NCBI RefSeq assembly: GCF_002813445.1
Contig: NZ_PHHD01000001.1
Coordinates: forward strand, 3,906,001 to 3,970,000
DNA: 64,000 nt
Origin: Pseudomonas tolaasii NCPPB 2192
GTDB lineage: Bacteria; Pseudomonadota; Gammaproteobacteria; Pseudomonadales; Pseudomonadaceae
Direction: 5' to 3'
Position numbers and translations under genes: made by a program. The first letter of the stretch is position 1. Each line of letters begins with the position of its first letter. Shown piece by piece: positions 32,467 to 41,123 of this stretch. The notes under the pieces are model-generated. The model was not told the DNA's origin. It worked only from the letters and a program-made list of their open reading frames with translations, and ran no database searches.

Positions 32467-33605
32467 CCGAAACCACCACTACCACCAATGCCGTCGCCTC
32501 CACCCCTGAAGGCACACCACCCGCAGGGTCAACCGTGACTGAGCCGCGCTCGTTGCGGGTGCGCATTGTCTCCACGCTGGGCTTTGCCGCGATTGCCATC
32601 GTCGGCGTGCTGATCGTGTTGTACGCCTGGCAATTGCCGCCGTTCAGCAGCGCGGTAGAGACCACCGAAAATGCTCTGGTGCGCGGGCAGGTGACGATTA
32701 TCGGCCCGCAACTGAGCGGCTATGTGTTCGAAGTGCCGGTGCAGGATTTCCAGTACGTGAAGGCCGGCGACCTGCTGGTGCGTCTGGATGACCGCATCTA
32801 CAAGCAGCGCCTCGACCAGGCGCTGGCGCAACTGGCGGTGCAAAAGGCCGGGCTGGCCAACGTGGTGCAGCAGCGCAACAGTGCCGAGGCCACCATCAAA
32901 CTGCGCCAGGCCGCGTTGGCCGACAGCGAAGCCCAGGCACGCAAGAGCACGGCGGACCTGCGTCGCAATGAAGAACTGATCAGCGACGGTTCGGTGTCCA
33001 AGCGCGAGCTGGACGTGACCCGCGCCGCCAACGCGCAGACCATCGCCGCCGTGGCCCAGGCCCAGGCCAGCCTGGAGATTGCGCGGCAGGACCTGCAGAC
33101 GGTGATCGTCAACCGCGGCTCACTGGAAGCGGCCGTGGCGAATGCTGATGCGGCAGTGGAGCTGGCGCGTATCGACCTGTCCAACACGCGCATCACCGCC
33201 CCGCGTGACGGCCAGTTGGGGCAGATTGGCGTGCGGCTGGGCGCCTACGTGAATTCCGGCGCGCAACTGATGGCGCTGGTGCCGCCGCAGTTGTGGGTGA
33301 TTGCCAACATGAAAGAAACCCAGATGGATAACGTGCAGGTCGGCCAGCCGGTGACCTTCACCGTGGATGCGCTGAACCACCGCAAGTTTCACGGCACGGT
33401 GCAGCATATTTCCCCGGCGACCGGCTCGGAGTTCAGCCTGTTGCAGGCGGACAATGCGACCGGCAACTTTGTGAAGATCGCCCAGCGTGTGCCGGTGAGG
33501 ATTACCGTGGACCCGGATCAGGCCGAGAGCGAGCGGTTGCGGCCGGGGTTGTCGGTGGTGGTGAGTATCGACACGGCGGGGCGGCTGAAAAACAGCCCGC
33601 CCTGA
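32463..33605 (+). CDS. HlyD/EmrA-type efflux adaptor
   Basis: A 380-residue membrane-fusion protein. The cytoplasmic N-terminus is Thr/Pro-rich, one membrane helix lies near residues 38-58, then lipoyl-like strands ('TIIGPQLSGYVFEVPVQDFQYVKAGDLLVRLDD'), a long alpha-hairpin rich in Ala/Gln (about 110-215) and a beta-barrel ('LWVIANMKETQMDNVQVGQPVTF'). The ATG at 32463 overlaps the MFS stop; an open frame back to 32091 is only a shadow of that gene. No outer membrane partner is encoded beside it. Confidence 0.9.
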   Translation: MTETTTTTNAVASTPEGTPPAGSTVTEPRSLRVRIVSTLGFAAIAIVGVLIVLYAWQLPPFSSAVETTENALVRGQVTIIGPQLSGYVFEVPVQDFQYVKAGDLLVRLDDRIYKQRLDQALAQLAVQKAGLANVVQQRNSAEATIKLRQAALADSEAQARKSTADLRRNEELISDGSVSKRELDVTRAANAQTIAAVAQAQASLEIARQDLQTVIVNRGSLEAAVANADAAVELARIDLSNTRITAPRDGQLGQIGVRLGAYVNSGAQLMALVPPQLWVIANMKETQMDNVQVGQPVTFTVDALNHRKFHGTVQHISPATGSEFSLLQADNATGNFVKIAQRVPVRITVDPDQAESERLRPGLSVVVSIDTAGRLKNSPP

Positions 33606-33639
33606 CACTACAACGAGCAAAAATGTGGGGCTGCTTTCT

Positions 33640-33732
33640 GTGGCGAGGGAGCTTGCTCCCGCTGGGTTGCGAAGCAGCCCCAAAAAACTTGCGGGCGCTA
33701 CGCACCCGAGCGGGAGCAAGCTCCCTCGCCAC
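33640..33732. repeat. Second-type inverted repeat (GTGGCGAGGGAGCTTGCTCCC family)
   Basis: GTGGCGAGGGAGCTTGCTCC at the left and its complement ending CTCCCTCGCCAC at the right form a hairpin with about 45 bases between. This is a different REP family from the common one and has a main-family half-site (CCAGCTCCCAC) beside its right end. It overlaps the end of the aldose epimerase gene. Confidence 0.88.
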
Positions 33733-34603
33733 ATAAGCCAGCTCCCACAATGGGAACGTATTTCATGCGGAATTCGAGCTGGGTTGACTGGCCCTGTTCC
33801 AGCAATTTCAGCCCCGGTCGTCCGGGCAAATGGTGGGCATTCACCGGATGGCTCACCGGCTCGATACAAAAGAACTCGAACGCCGGCGGGCAGAACAGCA
33901 GGAAGTAATCCGCGCCGCTGGCCTGGCATTCCAGCGCATAACCCAGCTCCGGCTGTTCAACCCGGCAATGCCCGTCCCACGCGCAGAAGCCGTTGTCCAC
34001 CAGCCTGTCGGGCAGGCTTTTGAGTTGTTGGAAGTCCCAGTCGGCCGGTATCGGCGCCAGGGCAGTGGGCAATTTGGACGCATCACTCATCCATACCTGT
34101 GAAGCCTTGGCCTGCAACCGCGTACCGGGCCTGCGTGGCAAGTAGGGGTGCAGACCCAGCCCGTGCCACGCCGGTTTTTCCGCCAGATGGGTGACGCGCA
34201 AGGTGATGCTCAACACCCCGTCACTCAAGCTGAAACGTTGCTCGGCGCGGTAGGCGAAAGGCGTCTCGCATTCCACTGCCAGCACCACTTCATCCGCCGT
34301 CTGGCTGACCACTTGCCACGCTTGCTGCCACGCCGAACCGTGAATCGGCAGCGGGTCGAGCAGGCTGTTTTGCTCCAGCGCCAGCCAGCCGTCCGGGTTG
34401 TTGAAACCGCCTTCGGCAATCCGGTTGGACCAGGGCGCCAGCGGGTAGCAGCCCAGTTTGCCCGGCAACCCGGTGTTCACGGCCTGCTCGTCACTGTGGC
34501 GCAGCAGCGGCTGGCCGGTGGCGATGACGGTCCAGTTGACGATGCTGCCGCCGGTGGCGGGGGCCAGGGTGAGGTGGGTTAAATGATCTGAGAGTTCCAG
34601 CAT
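33698..34603 (-). CDS. Aldose 1-epimerase family protein
   Basis: A 301-residue galactose-mutarotase-like protein. It shows 'GCYPLAPWSNRIAEGGF' (the N-R substrate contact), 'PIHGSAWQQAWQVV' with the catalytic-type His, 'HGLGLHPYLPRR' with the second His, and a C-terminal 'PPAFEFFCIEPVSHPVNAHHLPGRPGLKLLEQGQS' with the catalytic Glu. It interconverts sugar anomers and, beside a uronate operon, may supply the beta-pyranose of hexuronates. The last residues are encoded by the flanking repeat, so the natural stop may have been displaced. The ATG at 34603 is the family start; the frame further upstream belongs to shadow sequence. Confidence 0.87.
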   Translation of the reverse strand: MLELSDHLTHLTLAPATGGSIVNWTVIATGQPLLRHSDEQAVNTGLPGKLGCYPLAPWSNRIAEGGFNNPDGWLALEQNSLLDPLPIHGSAWQQAWQVVSQTADEVVLAVECETPFAYRAEQRFSLSDGVLSITLRVTHLAEKPAWHGLGLHPYLPRRPGTRLQAKASQVWMSDASKLPTALAPIPADWDFQQLKSLPDRLVDNGFCAWDGHCRVEQPELGYALECQASGADYFLLFCPPAFEFFCIEPVSHPVNAHHLPGRPGLKLLEQGQSTQLEFRMKYVPIVGAGLCGEGACSRSGA

Positions 34604-34621
34604 GTGTTTACCTCGGTACAG

Positions 34622-34736
34622 GATCGTACCCACGCTCTGCGTGGGAATGCCGCCCTGGACGCTCTGCGTTTGCTTTTGAAAGCCGTGACGCGGAGCGTCA
34701 CAGGATGCATTCCCACGCAGAGCGTGGGAACGATCG
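34622..34736. repeat. Long imperfect palindrome, CCCACGC-type repeat (copy A)
   Basis: The outer arms read ATCGTACCCACGCTCTGCGT / ACGCAGAGCGTGGGAACGAT, with an internal hairpin GTGACGCGGAGCGTCAC. A second copy lies at 51369-51483. It sits between the epimerase gene and the TRAP permease gene. Confidence 0.9.
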
Positions 34737-34737
34737 T

Positions 34738-36018
34738 TTACAACACCAGGCCCGGCAGCCACAGCGACAGCGCGGGAATGTAGGTCACCGCCATCAGCAC
34801 CAGGAACAATACGCCATAAAACGGCAGCAGCGCCTTCACGGTTTTCTCGATGGTGGTTTTGCCCACCGCCGCGCCGACGAACAGCACCGCGCCCACCGGC
34901 GGGGTGATCAGGCCGATGCCGAGGTTGACCAGCATGATCATGCCGAAATGCACGGGGTCGACGCCGATGCCGAGAATCACCGGCAGCAATATCGGCGTGA
35001 GAATCAGGATCAGCGGCGCCATGTCCATCACCGTGCCCAGCAACAGCAGCATGGCGTTGATGCACATCAGGATCACATAGCGGTTGTCCGACAGGGTCAG
35101 AAACAGCGTGGTGATCTTCGCCGGAATCTGCATCAGCGTCATGATGTAGCCGAAGCTCGCGGCGAAGGCGATCAGGATCATCACGATGGAAATGGTGCGC
35201 ACCGTGCGGTGCATCAGCTTGGGCAGCTCGCGCCATTTGTAGTCGCGGTAGATGAACATGGTCACGAAGAATGCCCACAACACGGCAATCGCGGCGGATT
35301 CGGTGGCGGTGAAAATGCCTGAGAGAATGCCGCCGAGGATGATCACCATGGCCATCAGGCCCCACAGCGCGTCGGCGCAGATTTTCAGGGCTTGTTTGAG
35401 CGGGATGACCTCGCCCTTGGGGTAGTCGCGCTTCCTGGCGAAGATCAGGCACAGCACCATCAGGCACGCGCTCATCAGCAAGCCCGGCACCACGCCGGCC
35501 ATGAACAGCGAGGCGATGGACACGGTGCCGCCGGCCGCCAGCGAGTAGAGCACCGAGTTATGGCTGGGTGGCGTCAACAATGCCTGCACCGAGCCGCTGA
35601 TGGTCACCGCGGTTGCGAACTCGCGGGGATAGCCGCGGCGTTCCATTTCCGGAATCAGCACCGAGCCGACCGAGGCCGTATCCGCCACCGACGAACCGGA
35701 AATCGCGCCGAAAAACGTCGAGGCCATGATGTTGACCAGCGACAAACCGCCGCGCACAAAGCCCACCAACACCCCGGCAAACGCCACCAGACGGCGCGAC
35801 ATGCCGCCCTCGGCCATGATCGCCCCGGCGAGCACGAAGAACGGAATCGCCATCAGCGAAAACTTGTTCACCCCGCCCGCCACCTGGATCATCAGGGCCT
35901 GGAACGGGATGTCGATCCACCACGCGCCAATCAGCGCCGACAGCCCGAGGGCGTAGGCCACCGGCATGCCGATCAGGATCAAGGCGATAAAGCTGCCCAA
36001 CAGAATCAATGCGTCCAT
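34738..36018 (-). CDS. TRAP transporter large permease (DctM type)
   Basis: A 426-residue membrane protein with about 12 hydrophobic segments and the DctM signatures 'GGVNKFSLMAIPFFVLAGAIM' and 'GLITPPVGAVLFVGAAVGKTTIEK'. It is the transport channel of a sodium-driven TRAP system for organic acids. The ATG at 36018 overlaps no coding of DctQ and lies one base before its stop region; the earlier in-frame ATG at 36054 would read through the DctQ C-terminus. The neighbouring enzymes suggest a hexuronate or aldarate substrate. Confidence 0.93.
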   Translation of the reverse strand: MDALILLGSFIALILIGMPVAYALGLSALIGAWWIDIPFQALMIQVAGGVNKFSLMAIPFFVLAGAIMAEGGMSRRLVAFAGVLVGFVRGGLSLVNIMASTFFGAISGSSVADTASVGSVLIPEMERRGYPREFATAVTISGSVQALLTPPSHNSVLYSLAAGGTVSIASLFMAGVVPGLLMSACLMVLCLIFARKRDYPKGEVIPLKQALKICADALWGLMAMVIILGGILSGIFTATESAAIAVLWAFFVTMFIYRDYKWRELPKLMHRTVRTISIVMILIAFAASFGYIMTLMQIPAKITTLFLTLSDNRYVILMCINAMLLLLGTVMDMAPLILILTPILLPVILGIGVDPVHFGMIMLVNLGIGLITPPVGAVLFVGAAVGKTTIEKTVKALLPFYGVLFLVLMAVTYIPALSLWLPGLVL

Positions 36019-36019
36019 A

Positions 36020-36547
36020 TCAGGCGGCTCCTTCGCTTTCTTCAACCAGGTCAAAGCGCACCACGCGCCGCTGGCTTTGATCGCCGAGCAGGAGTTTTTC
36101 CAGCACGAACACCAGGGTCAACAGCCCGCCAATCGGGATCGGCATGTAGGTGATGCCCACGCGCAAGGTGGGGATGGCGCTCATGAACTGGTTCCAGGTG
36201 GACAGGCACAACTTGGTGCCCCACACCGTCATGAACAGACAAATGGTCGCCATCAACAGTTGGGAAACGATGCCGACGAGGCGGCGCTGAGTGGGTGGCA
36301 GGCGGTCGGTGATCATCGCCACCGACATGTGTGCGCCGGCGCGGTAGCTGGCGGCGGCGCCGATAAAGGTGAATACCAGCATCAGCAGGATGGCGGTGGG
36401 CTCCGGCCAGCTTGAGCCGGTGCCGAGGATGTAGCGGGCGAAGATGCCCCAGGGAATGATCAGCGCGACCCCCAGTACCGAGAGGCCGGCGACCCAGATG
36501 CAGGTCATGTACAGCCGGTCATTGAAGCGCAGCAGTAAATTCTTCAT
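36020..36547 (-). CDS. TRAP transporter small permease (DctQ type)
   Basis: A 175-residue membrane protein with four hydrophobic segments. It has the DctQ pattern 'WGIFARYILGTGSSWPEPTAILLMLVFTFIGAAASYRAGAHMSVAMI' and 'GITYMPIPIGGLLTLVFVLEKLLLG'. The ATG at 36547 is preferred; an upstream GTG at 36556 adds three residues. It pairs with the large permease that follows directly. Confidence 0.9.
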   Translation of the reverse strand: MKNLLLRFNDRLYMTCIWVAGLSVLGVALIIPWGIFARYILGTGSSWPEPTAILLMLVFTFIGAAASYRAGAHMSVAMITDRLPPTQRRLVGIVSQLLMATICLFMTVWGTKLCLSTWNQFMSAIPTLRVGITYMPIPIGGLLTLVFVLEKLLLGDQSQRRVVRFDLVEESEGAA

Positions 36548-36611
36548 GGCGTTCACCGTAACCGGGCGCGTCGATGCCGACCGCGCCGGGCCTTGTTAAA
36601 GGGGAGGGTGA

Positions 36612-37574
36612 TTACTCGACGGCGTCGATGCGCTGGATGATGTCGGCGTAGGCCGCACCGTATTTGGCGCGGACCGGGGCCGTGGCGTCATAGAAGGGTT
36701 TTTTGTCGACGGTGATGAACTCGACGCCGGCGGCCTTGAGCTTGGTCTCGCTGCTGGCGGACTTGGCGTCCCACAGCACGCGCTCGTCGGCCTGGGCGGC
36801 CTTGGCGGCGTTTTTCACCATGACTTGCTGCGCGGGGGTGAGCTTGTTCCAGGTGATTTTCGACATCACGATGGGCTCGGGCAGGATCAGGTGTTCGGTG
36901 AGGGTGTAGAACTTCGCGTTCTGGAAATGGTTGTGTTCGAGCAGGGTGGGCGGGTTGTTTTCCGCGCCGTCGATCACACCGGTTTGCAGGGCGCTAAAGA
37001 TTTCGCCGGTGTCCATGGCGATGCCGTTGGCCCCCATTTCATTGAAGGCGTCGATGAACAGTGGGTTGCCCTGCACACGAATTTTCATGCCCTTGAGGTC
37101 TGCGATCGAGCGCACCGGTTTCTTGGTGTAGATATTGCGCGTGCCGCCGTCCATCCAGGCCAGGGCGACCAGGCCGAACTCCGAGTCTGTGATTTTCGCG
37201 AGGATTTCATCGCCAATCTCGCCGTCGATGACTTTGCGCATGTGCGCCTGGTCGCGGAACACGAAGGGCAGGTTGAACACGTTCACGTCCGGCACCACCG
37301 GCCCGACGATGCCGAGGCTGACCCGGGCCATCTGGATCGCGCCGACCTGGGCTTGTTCGACCACTTCTTTCTCGGAGCCGAGCACGCCGCCCGGAAAGTA
37401 CTTGAAGGTCAGTTCGCCGTTGCTTTCTTTGGTCAGGGCCTTGCCCATGTTTTCCTGGGCGACGACGGTGGGGTAGCCGGCGGGGTGGATGTCGGCAATT
37501 TTGATTTCCAGCGCATGGGCGGCGCTGGCGAGGGTAGCGAGTGCAGCAGCGAGCAAGGTGCGTTTGAAGTCCAT
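36612..37574 (-). CDS. TRAP transporter substrate-binding protein (DctP type)
   Basis: A 320-residue periplasmic receptor with a signal peptide (about 1-22, 'LLAAALATLASAAHA'). The family motif is 'GGTRNIYTKKPVRSIADLKGMKIRVQGNPLFIDAFNEMGANGIAMDTGEIFSALQTGVIDGAENNPPTL', with the conserved Arg (in KIRV) and Asn residues that bind carboxylates. This matches the uronate-binding group by general look. It is upstream of dctQ and dctM in the same direction. The ATG at 37574 gives the clean signal peptide. Confidence 0.92.
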   Translation of the reverse strand: MDFKRTLLAAALATLASAAHALEIKIADIHPAGYPTVVAQENMGKALTKESNGELTFKYFPGGVLGSEKEVVEQAQVGAIQMARVSLGIVGPVVPDVNVFNLPFVFRDQAHMRKVIDGEIGDEILAKITDSEFGLVALAWMDGGTRNIYTKKPVRSIADLKGMKIRVQGNPLFIDAFNEMGANGIAMDTGEIFSALQTGVIDGAENNPPTLLEHNHFQNAKFYTLTEHLILPEPIVMSKITWNKLTPAQQVMVKNAAKAAQADERVLWDAKSASSETKLKAAGVEFITVDKKPFYDATAPVRAKYGAAYADIIQRIDAVE

Positions 37575-37628
37575 GGGGTGACTCTCCTGTCTTGTTATTG
37601 TTGTATTCAAGGCACAGCGATGCAGCTT

Positions 37629-38504
37629 TCAGAGGGTGAAGCGGGGTTCGGCCAGTCCTTGTACGCCGGGGTTGAGGGCAAACACGCCGCCGGACAGCGA
37701 CTGCTCACTGTTGTCGTCGCGAATCGAGGTGACGAACAGCGTGTCCAGGCGGCTGCCGCCAAAGGCGCACATGGTGGGTTTTTTCACTGGCACGGTGAGG
37801 GAGCGGTCGAGGCGGCCGTCGGGGGTGAAACGGTGGATCAGGCCGGCGTCGTTGGCGCAGATCCAGTAGCAGCCATCGGCGTCCACGGCTGCGCCGTCGG
37901 GGCGGCCGAGGAAGTGGTGCATGTCTACAAACACGCGGCGGTTGGACGGCGTGCCGGTGTCGATGTCGTAGTCGAAGGCCCAGATCTGCTGCACCAGCGG
38001 GTGCGAATCCGAGGCGTACATCGTGCGGCCGTCGGGGCTGAAGGCCAGGCCATTGAGGGTGATAAACCCGCCCAGTTGCGCGTGGGGTGCCGAGCCTGAT
38101 GCATATCGATAAAGGCTGCCCTCGGCGGCGTTCAGGCCCATGTTCAGCACCATGCTGCCGGCCCAGAAGCGGCCCTGGCGATCACAGCGGCCATCGTTCA
38201 GGCGCATGTCCGGGCGCGGGTGTTTCACCCCGGCCAGTGGCGTGGTGTCGAGGCTGCCGTCGTTGTGCGGGGTGAGCTGGAAAAAGCCCGTCTCCATGCC
38301 CGCCACCCAGTTGCCCGCGTCGGTGCGGGCGATGCAGGCGAGCATCTGCGGGGCTTTCCAGGCGGCGACATGCCCGCTGGCGGCGCTCCAGCGTTGCAGG
38401 CCGCCGTTGGGAATGTCCACCCAGTACAGTGCGTTTTCTTCCGGCACCCACACTGGGCATTCGCCCACTGCATTGCGGGCGTCGACAATCAATTCGGCTG
38501 TCAT
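37629..38504 (-). CDS. SMP-30/gluconolactonase-family lactonase
   Basis: A 291-residue six-bladed beta-propeller hydrolase. The metal ligands are the Glu of 'GECPVWVPEENALYWVDI', the Asn of 'MRLNDGRCDRQGRFWAGSM' and the Asp of 'YASDSHPL'. Beside uronate dehydrogenase, the natural substrate is likely the aldarolactone it releases, opening it to glucarate or galactarate. The true start is taken as 38504. It sits between the TRAP genes and udh in one direction, consistent with one operon. Confidence 0.87.
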   Translation of the reverse strand: MTAELIVDARNAVGECPVWVPEENALYWVDIPNGGLQRWSAASGHVAAWKAPQMLACIARTDAGNWVAGMETGFFQLTPHNDGSLDTTPLAGVKHPRPDMRLNDGRCDRQGRFWAGSMVLNMGLNAAEGSLYRYASGSAPHAQLGGFITLNGLAFSPDGRTMYASDSHPLVQQIWAFDYDIDTGTPSNRRVFVDMHHFLGRPDGAAVDADGCYWICANDAGLIHRFTPDGRLDRSLTVPVKKPTMCAFGGSRLDTLFVTSIRDDNSEQSLSGGVFALNPGVQGLAEPRFTL

Positions 38505-38537
38505 GACCACTCATTCCTTTGGGTAGTTGATGTGTAC

Positions 38538-39362
38538 TCAGTCACCGAAGGGCCCTGCCGCGCAGAACGCGCCGCCCTGATACACCTTGGCCGGGTCATC
38601 GGCCGCCACCGGTGGCTGGGTTTCGACCTGGGCGCGGAACACTTCGGAGCTGTCCTTGGGGGCGAAACCCAGGTGCGCGGCGTAGCGGTTGTCCCACCAG
38701 GTGTCGAGGTTATCCGACATGCCGTAGACCACGGTGTGGCCCACGTTTGGCGTGTACAGCGCGCGTTCGAGCAGTTGGGTCAGGTCGTCGAAGCTCAGCC
38801 AGGTGTGCATCATCCGGCGGTTCTGCGGTTCCGGGAACGAGGAGCCGATGCGGATGCTCACGGTCTCGATGCCGTAGCGGTCGAAATAGAAGCTGGCCAT
38901 GTCTTCGCCGTAGGACTTGGACAGGCCGTAGTAGCTGTCCGGGCGGCGCGGGGAGTGGGCGTCGATGGTTTCGCCCTGCTTGTAAAAGCCGATCACATGG
39001 TTGGAACTGGCGAAGATCACACGCTTGACGCCATGGCGACGCGCGGCTTCGTAGATATGGAAAATGCCGCTGATGTTGGCGCCGAGCACTTCTTCGAAGG
39101 AGCGCTCAACGGACACACCGCCGAAATGCAGAATGGCATCGACGCCTTCCACCAGGTGGTGCACGGCTTGTTTGTCGGCGAGGTCGCACACCTGCACTTC
39201 TTCAGAAGCATCAGCGGCGGGGGCCATGTCGGCGATGTCCGACAGGCGCAGTACCTGCGCGTAAGGGCGCAGGCGTTCACGCAGGACTTTACCCAGGCCG
39301 CCGGCAGCACCGGTGAGCAGCAGGCGGTTGAATGGAACGGGGTTGGAGGTGGTGGTGGTCAT
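38538..39362 (-). CDS. udh: Uronate dehydrogenase
   Basis: A 274-residue extended-type SDR that oxidises D-glucuronate or D-galacturonate to the aldaro-lactone with NAD. Cofactor motif GAAGGLG at 18-24, 'HFGGVSVERSFEEVLGANISG', catalytic Y145-K149 in 'YYGLSKSYGE', and 'RIGSSFPEPQNRRMMHTWLS' with the substrate-binding Arg. These features match the P. syringae/P. putida enzyme as I know it. It is the first gene of the block lactonase-TRAP, and a candidate operator lies just upstream. Confidence 0.9.
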   Translation of the reverse strand: MTTTTSNPVPFNRLLLTGAAGGLGKVLRERLRPYAQVLRLSDIADMAPAADASEEVQVCDLADKQAVHHLVEGVDAILHFGGVSVERSFEEVLGANISGIFHIYEAARRHGVKRVIFASSNHVIGFYKQGETIDAHSPRRPDSYYGLSKSYGEDMASFYFDRYGIETVSIRIGSSFPEPQNRRMMHTWLSFDDLTQLLERALYTPNVGHTVVYGMSDNLDTWWDNRYAAHLGFAPKDSSEVFRAQVETQPPVAADDPAKVYQGGAFCAAGPFGD

Positions 39363-39383
39363 GGGGGTTCCATTGTTGTTGTA

Positions 39384-39399
39384 GGTTGTCGTATGACTT
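39384..39399. promoter_or_regulatory. Candidate operator of the uronate unit, site 1 (before udh)
   Basis: On the minus strand it reads AAGTCATACGACAACC. The site at 40962-40978 before the porin gene reads AAGTTATACGATGACTT, so they share AAGT-Y-ATACGA-Y-N-AC. The site lies about 22 bases before the udh start codon. A GntR-family regulator is plausible. Confidence 0.5.
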
Positions 39400-39473
39400 G
39401 GTGGAAGTATCGTTATTGATTCCCCGGGTTGTCAACGCCCGTGCTGACGAATGAGGGCAAGTGTTGGGCTTGT

Positions 39474-39558
39474 GTGGGAGCTGGCTTGCCTGCGATGCAG
39501 ACACCTCGGTACGTCAGCCACACCGCAGCGATGCCATCGCAGGCAAGCCAGCTCCCAC
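39474..39558. repeat. REPIN between oprD-family porin and udh genes
   Basis: Inverted REP pair of the main family with the GCGATGCAGACACCTCGGT variant middle, shared with the copy at 41013-41096. Confidence 0.92.
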
Positions 39559-39600
39559 AAAAAGCTGGATCTCAGATAGCCAACATCCACATTAATCGGG

Positions 39601-40863
39601 TTACAGCAGCGAAATCGGGTAGCTGATAAAGATCCGGTTCTCATCAAACTCGTTGTTGCTGAAATCCCGACGCATGGTCGAATTGCGCCACCGCAGGTTC
39701 AAGTCTTTCAGCGCACCGCTCTGTACGGTGTAGGCCAGTTCCGACTCGCGGCCCCATTCCTTGCCATCGGTGATCGCGCCGGTGTGCACATTACTGCCGC
39801 TGATATAGCGGTTCATCATGGTCAACCCCGGAATGCCCAGCACCACGAAATTGAAGTCATGCCGCACCTGCCAGGACTTCTCCTTGGCGTTGTCGTAGCT
39901 GGCGTTGTAACTGTCGTTGGCCAACGTGCCGCCGCTGGTGCCGTTGACGCGCATCCAGACGCTGTCGCCGGTGAGTTTCTGCAGGCCCACATAGAAGGCG
40001 TTGCCTTTGTATTTGGCCGAGAGCAGGGCGAAGGCGGTCTTGTTGTCGAGGTCGCCGGCCAGTGCGCTGCCGTCTTCCTTGCCGGTGAAGTAACCGAGGT
40101 TGGCGCCCAGGGTCCAGTCGCCCACGGGCTGGCTGTGGGTCAGGTTGAAGTATTTTTGCTGGTAGATGTCGCTCAACTCGGCGTACCACACGCCGACCTG
40201 GGTGCGTTTGTCGTTGAAGGTGTATTCGCCGCCGCCGAAATTGAAGCGGTCTGAGGTGAACGCCGCTTTGCCGTTCATGAACATGTCTTCCATGCTCGCG
40301 TCGTTGCGCGGGCTGTTGCCGCGAAACTGGCCGCCGTAGAGGGTCAGGCCGTCGATCTCTTTGGACGTGAGCTGGCCGCCACGGAAGGTCTGGGGCAGCG
40401 AACGTCCGTCGTCGGAACGCAGGATCGGCAGTACCGGCATCCACTCGCCGACCTTCAGTTCAGTCTTGGACAGCCGGGTTTTCAGGGCCACGCCCAGGCG
40501 CCCGAAGTTATCGGCGGGGCGGCCGTCGCTGTGGGTCGGCAGCAATTGTGTGCCGGCCGTGCCCTTGCCGCCATCGAGTTTTTGCGAATACAGGCCCAGC
40601 ACATCCAGCCCGAACCCCACGGTGCCCTGAGTGAAGCCGGACCTGGCATCGAGAATGAAGTTTTGCGTCCACTCTTCGGCCTTGGCTTGTGGGTAGGTGG
40701 GGTTGGTGAAGTTGCGGTTGAAGTAGGCATTGCGCAGGTTGAGCGTGGCGGTGGCGTCTTCGATGAAGCCGTCTGCCTGGGCATTGATGGGAAGGGTGAA
40801 CGCCAGGCTGCCGAGGCCGAGAAGGCCGATACGGATGGAGGAATTGCGGGCGAAATGACTCAC
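39601..40863 (-). CDS. OprD-family outer membrane porin
   Basis: A 420-residue porin with a signal peptide (cleavage after about residue 30, 'LPINAQA'). The mature start 'DGFIEDATATLNLRNAYFNRNF' and the C-terminal 'DENRIFISYPISLL', ending in a hydrophobic beta-strand, fit the OprD/OpdH family of 18-strand channels. The start codon is GTG at 40863, with GGGAG seven bases upstream. Candidate operators shared with udh suggest that it admits hexuronates or aldarates across the outer membrane. Confidence 0.9.
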   Translation of the reverse strand: MSHFARNSSIRIGLLGLGSLAFTLPINAQADGFIEDATATLNLRNAYFNRNFTNPTYPQAKAEEWTQNFILDARSGFTQGTVGFGLDVLGLYSQKLDGGKGTAGTQLLPTHSDGRPADNFGRLGVALKTRLSKTELKVGEWMPVLPILRSDDGRSLPQTFRGGQLTSKEIDGLTLYGGQFRGNSPRNDASMEDMFMNGKAAFTSDRFNFGGGEYTFNDKRTQVGVWYAELSDIYQQKYFNLTHSQPVGDWTLGANLGYFTGKEDGSALAGDLDNKTAFALLSAKYKGNAFYVGLQKLTGDSVWMRVNGTSGGTLANDSYNASYDNAKEKSWQVRHDFNFVVLGIPGLTMMNRYISGSNVHTGAITDGKEWGRESELAYTVQSGALKDLNLRWRNSTMRRDFSNNEFDENRIFISYPISLL

Positions 40864-40898
40864 AGTGAAACTCCCTTTCTTTTGTTGTTTTTATTATT

Positions 40899-40920
40899 TG
40901 TCGTACGTCGTCGTACAACA
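40899..40920. promoter_or_regulatory. Candidate operator of the uronate unit, site 2 (before the porin)
   Basis: Near-perfect inverted repeat with nine-base arms (TGTCGTACG / CGTACAACA) around a four-base centre, one mismatch pair, 36 bases before the porin GTG. The core GTCGTA-AC resembles site 1. Confidence 0.5.
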
Positions 40921-40961
40921 TTTGACGAATATTTGCGGGGTTTTCGTGGGGTGTCAAGCAG

Positions 40962-40978
40962 AAGTTATACGATGACTT
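40962..40978. promoter_or_regulatory. Candidate operator of the uronate unit, site 3 (before the porin)
   Basis: AAGTTATACGATGACTT, an imperfect palindrome matching site 1 in 12 of its first 16 positions. It lies about 100 bases before the porin start. Confidence 0.45.
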
Positions 40979-41012
40979 GGCTTTAATCGCTCAAAAAACG
41001 GACACGATCAAT

Positions 41013-41096
41013 GTGGGAGCTGGCTTGCCTGCGATGCAGACACCTCGGTCTATCAGTGATACGTCGGCGATGCTATCGCAGGCGAGCCAGCTCCAC
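41013..41096. repeat. REPIN between porin promoter and copD
   Basis: Inverted REP pair with a right arm that has lost one C (CCAGCTCCACC in place of CCAGCTCCCAC) and a GGCGAGCC change. Confidence 0.9.
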
Positions 41097-41123
41097 CGGT
41101 TGGGCGTGTTTGCAGGGGGATTT

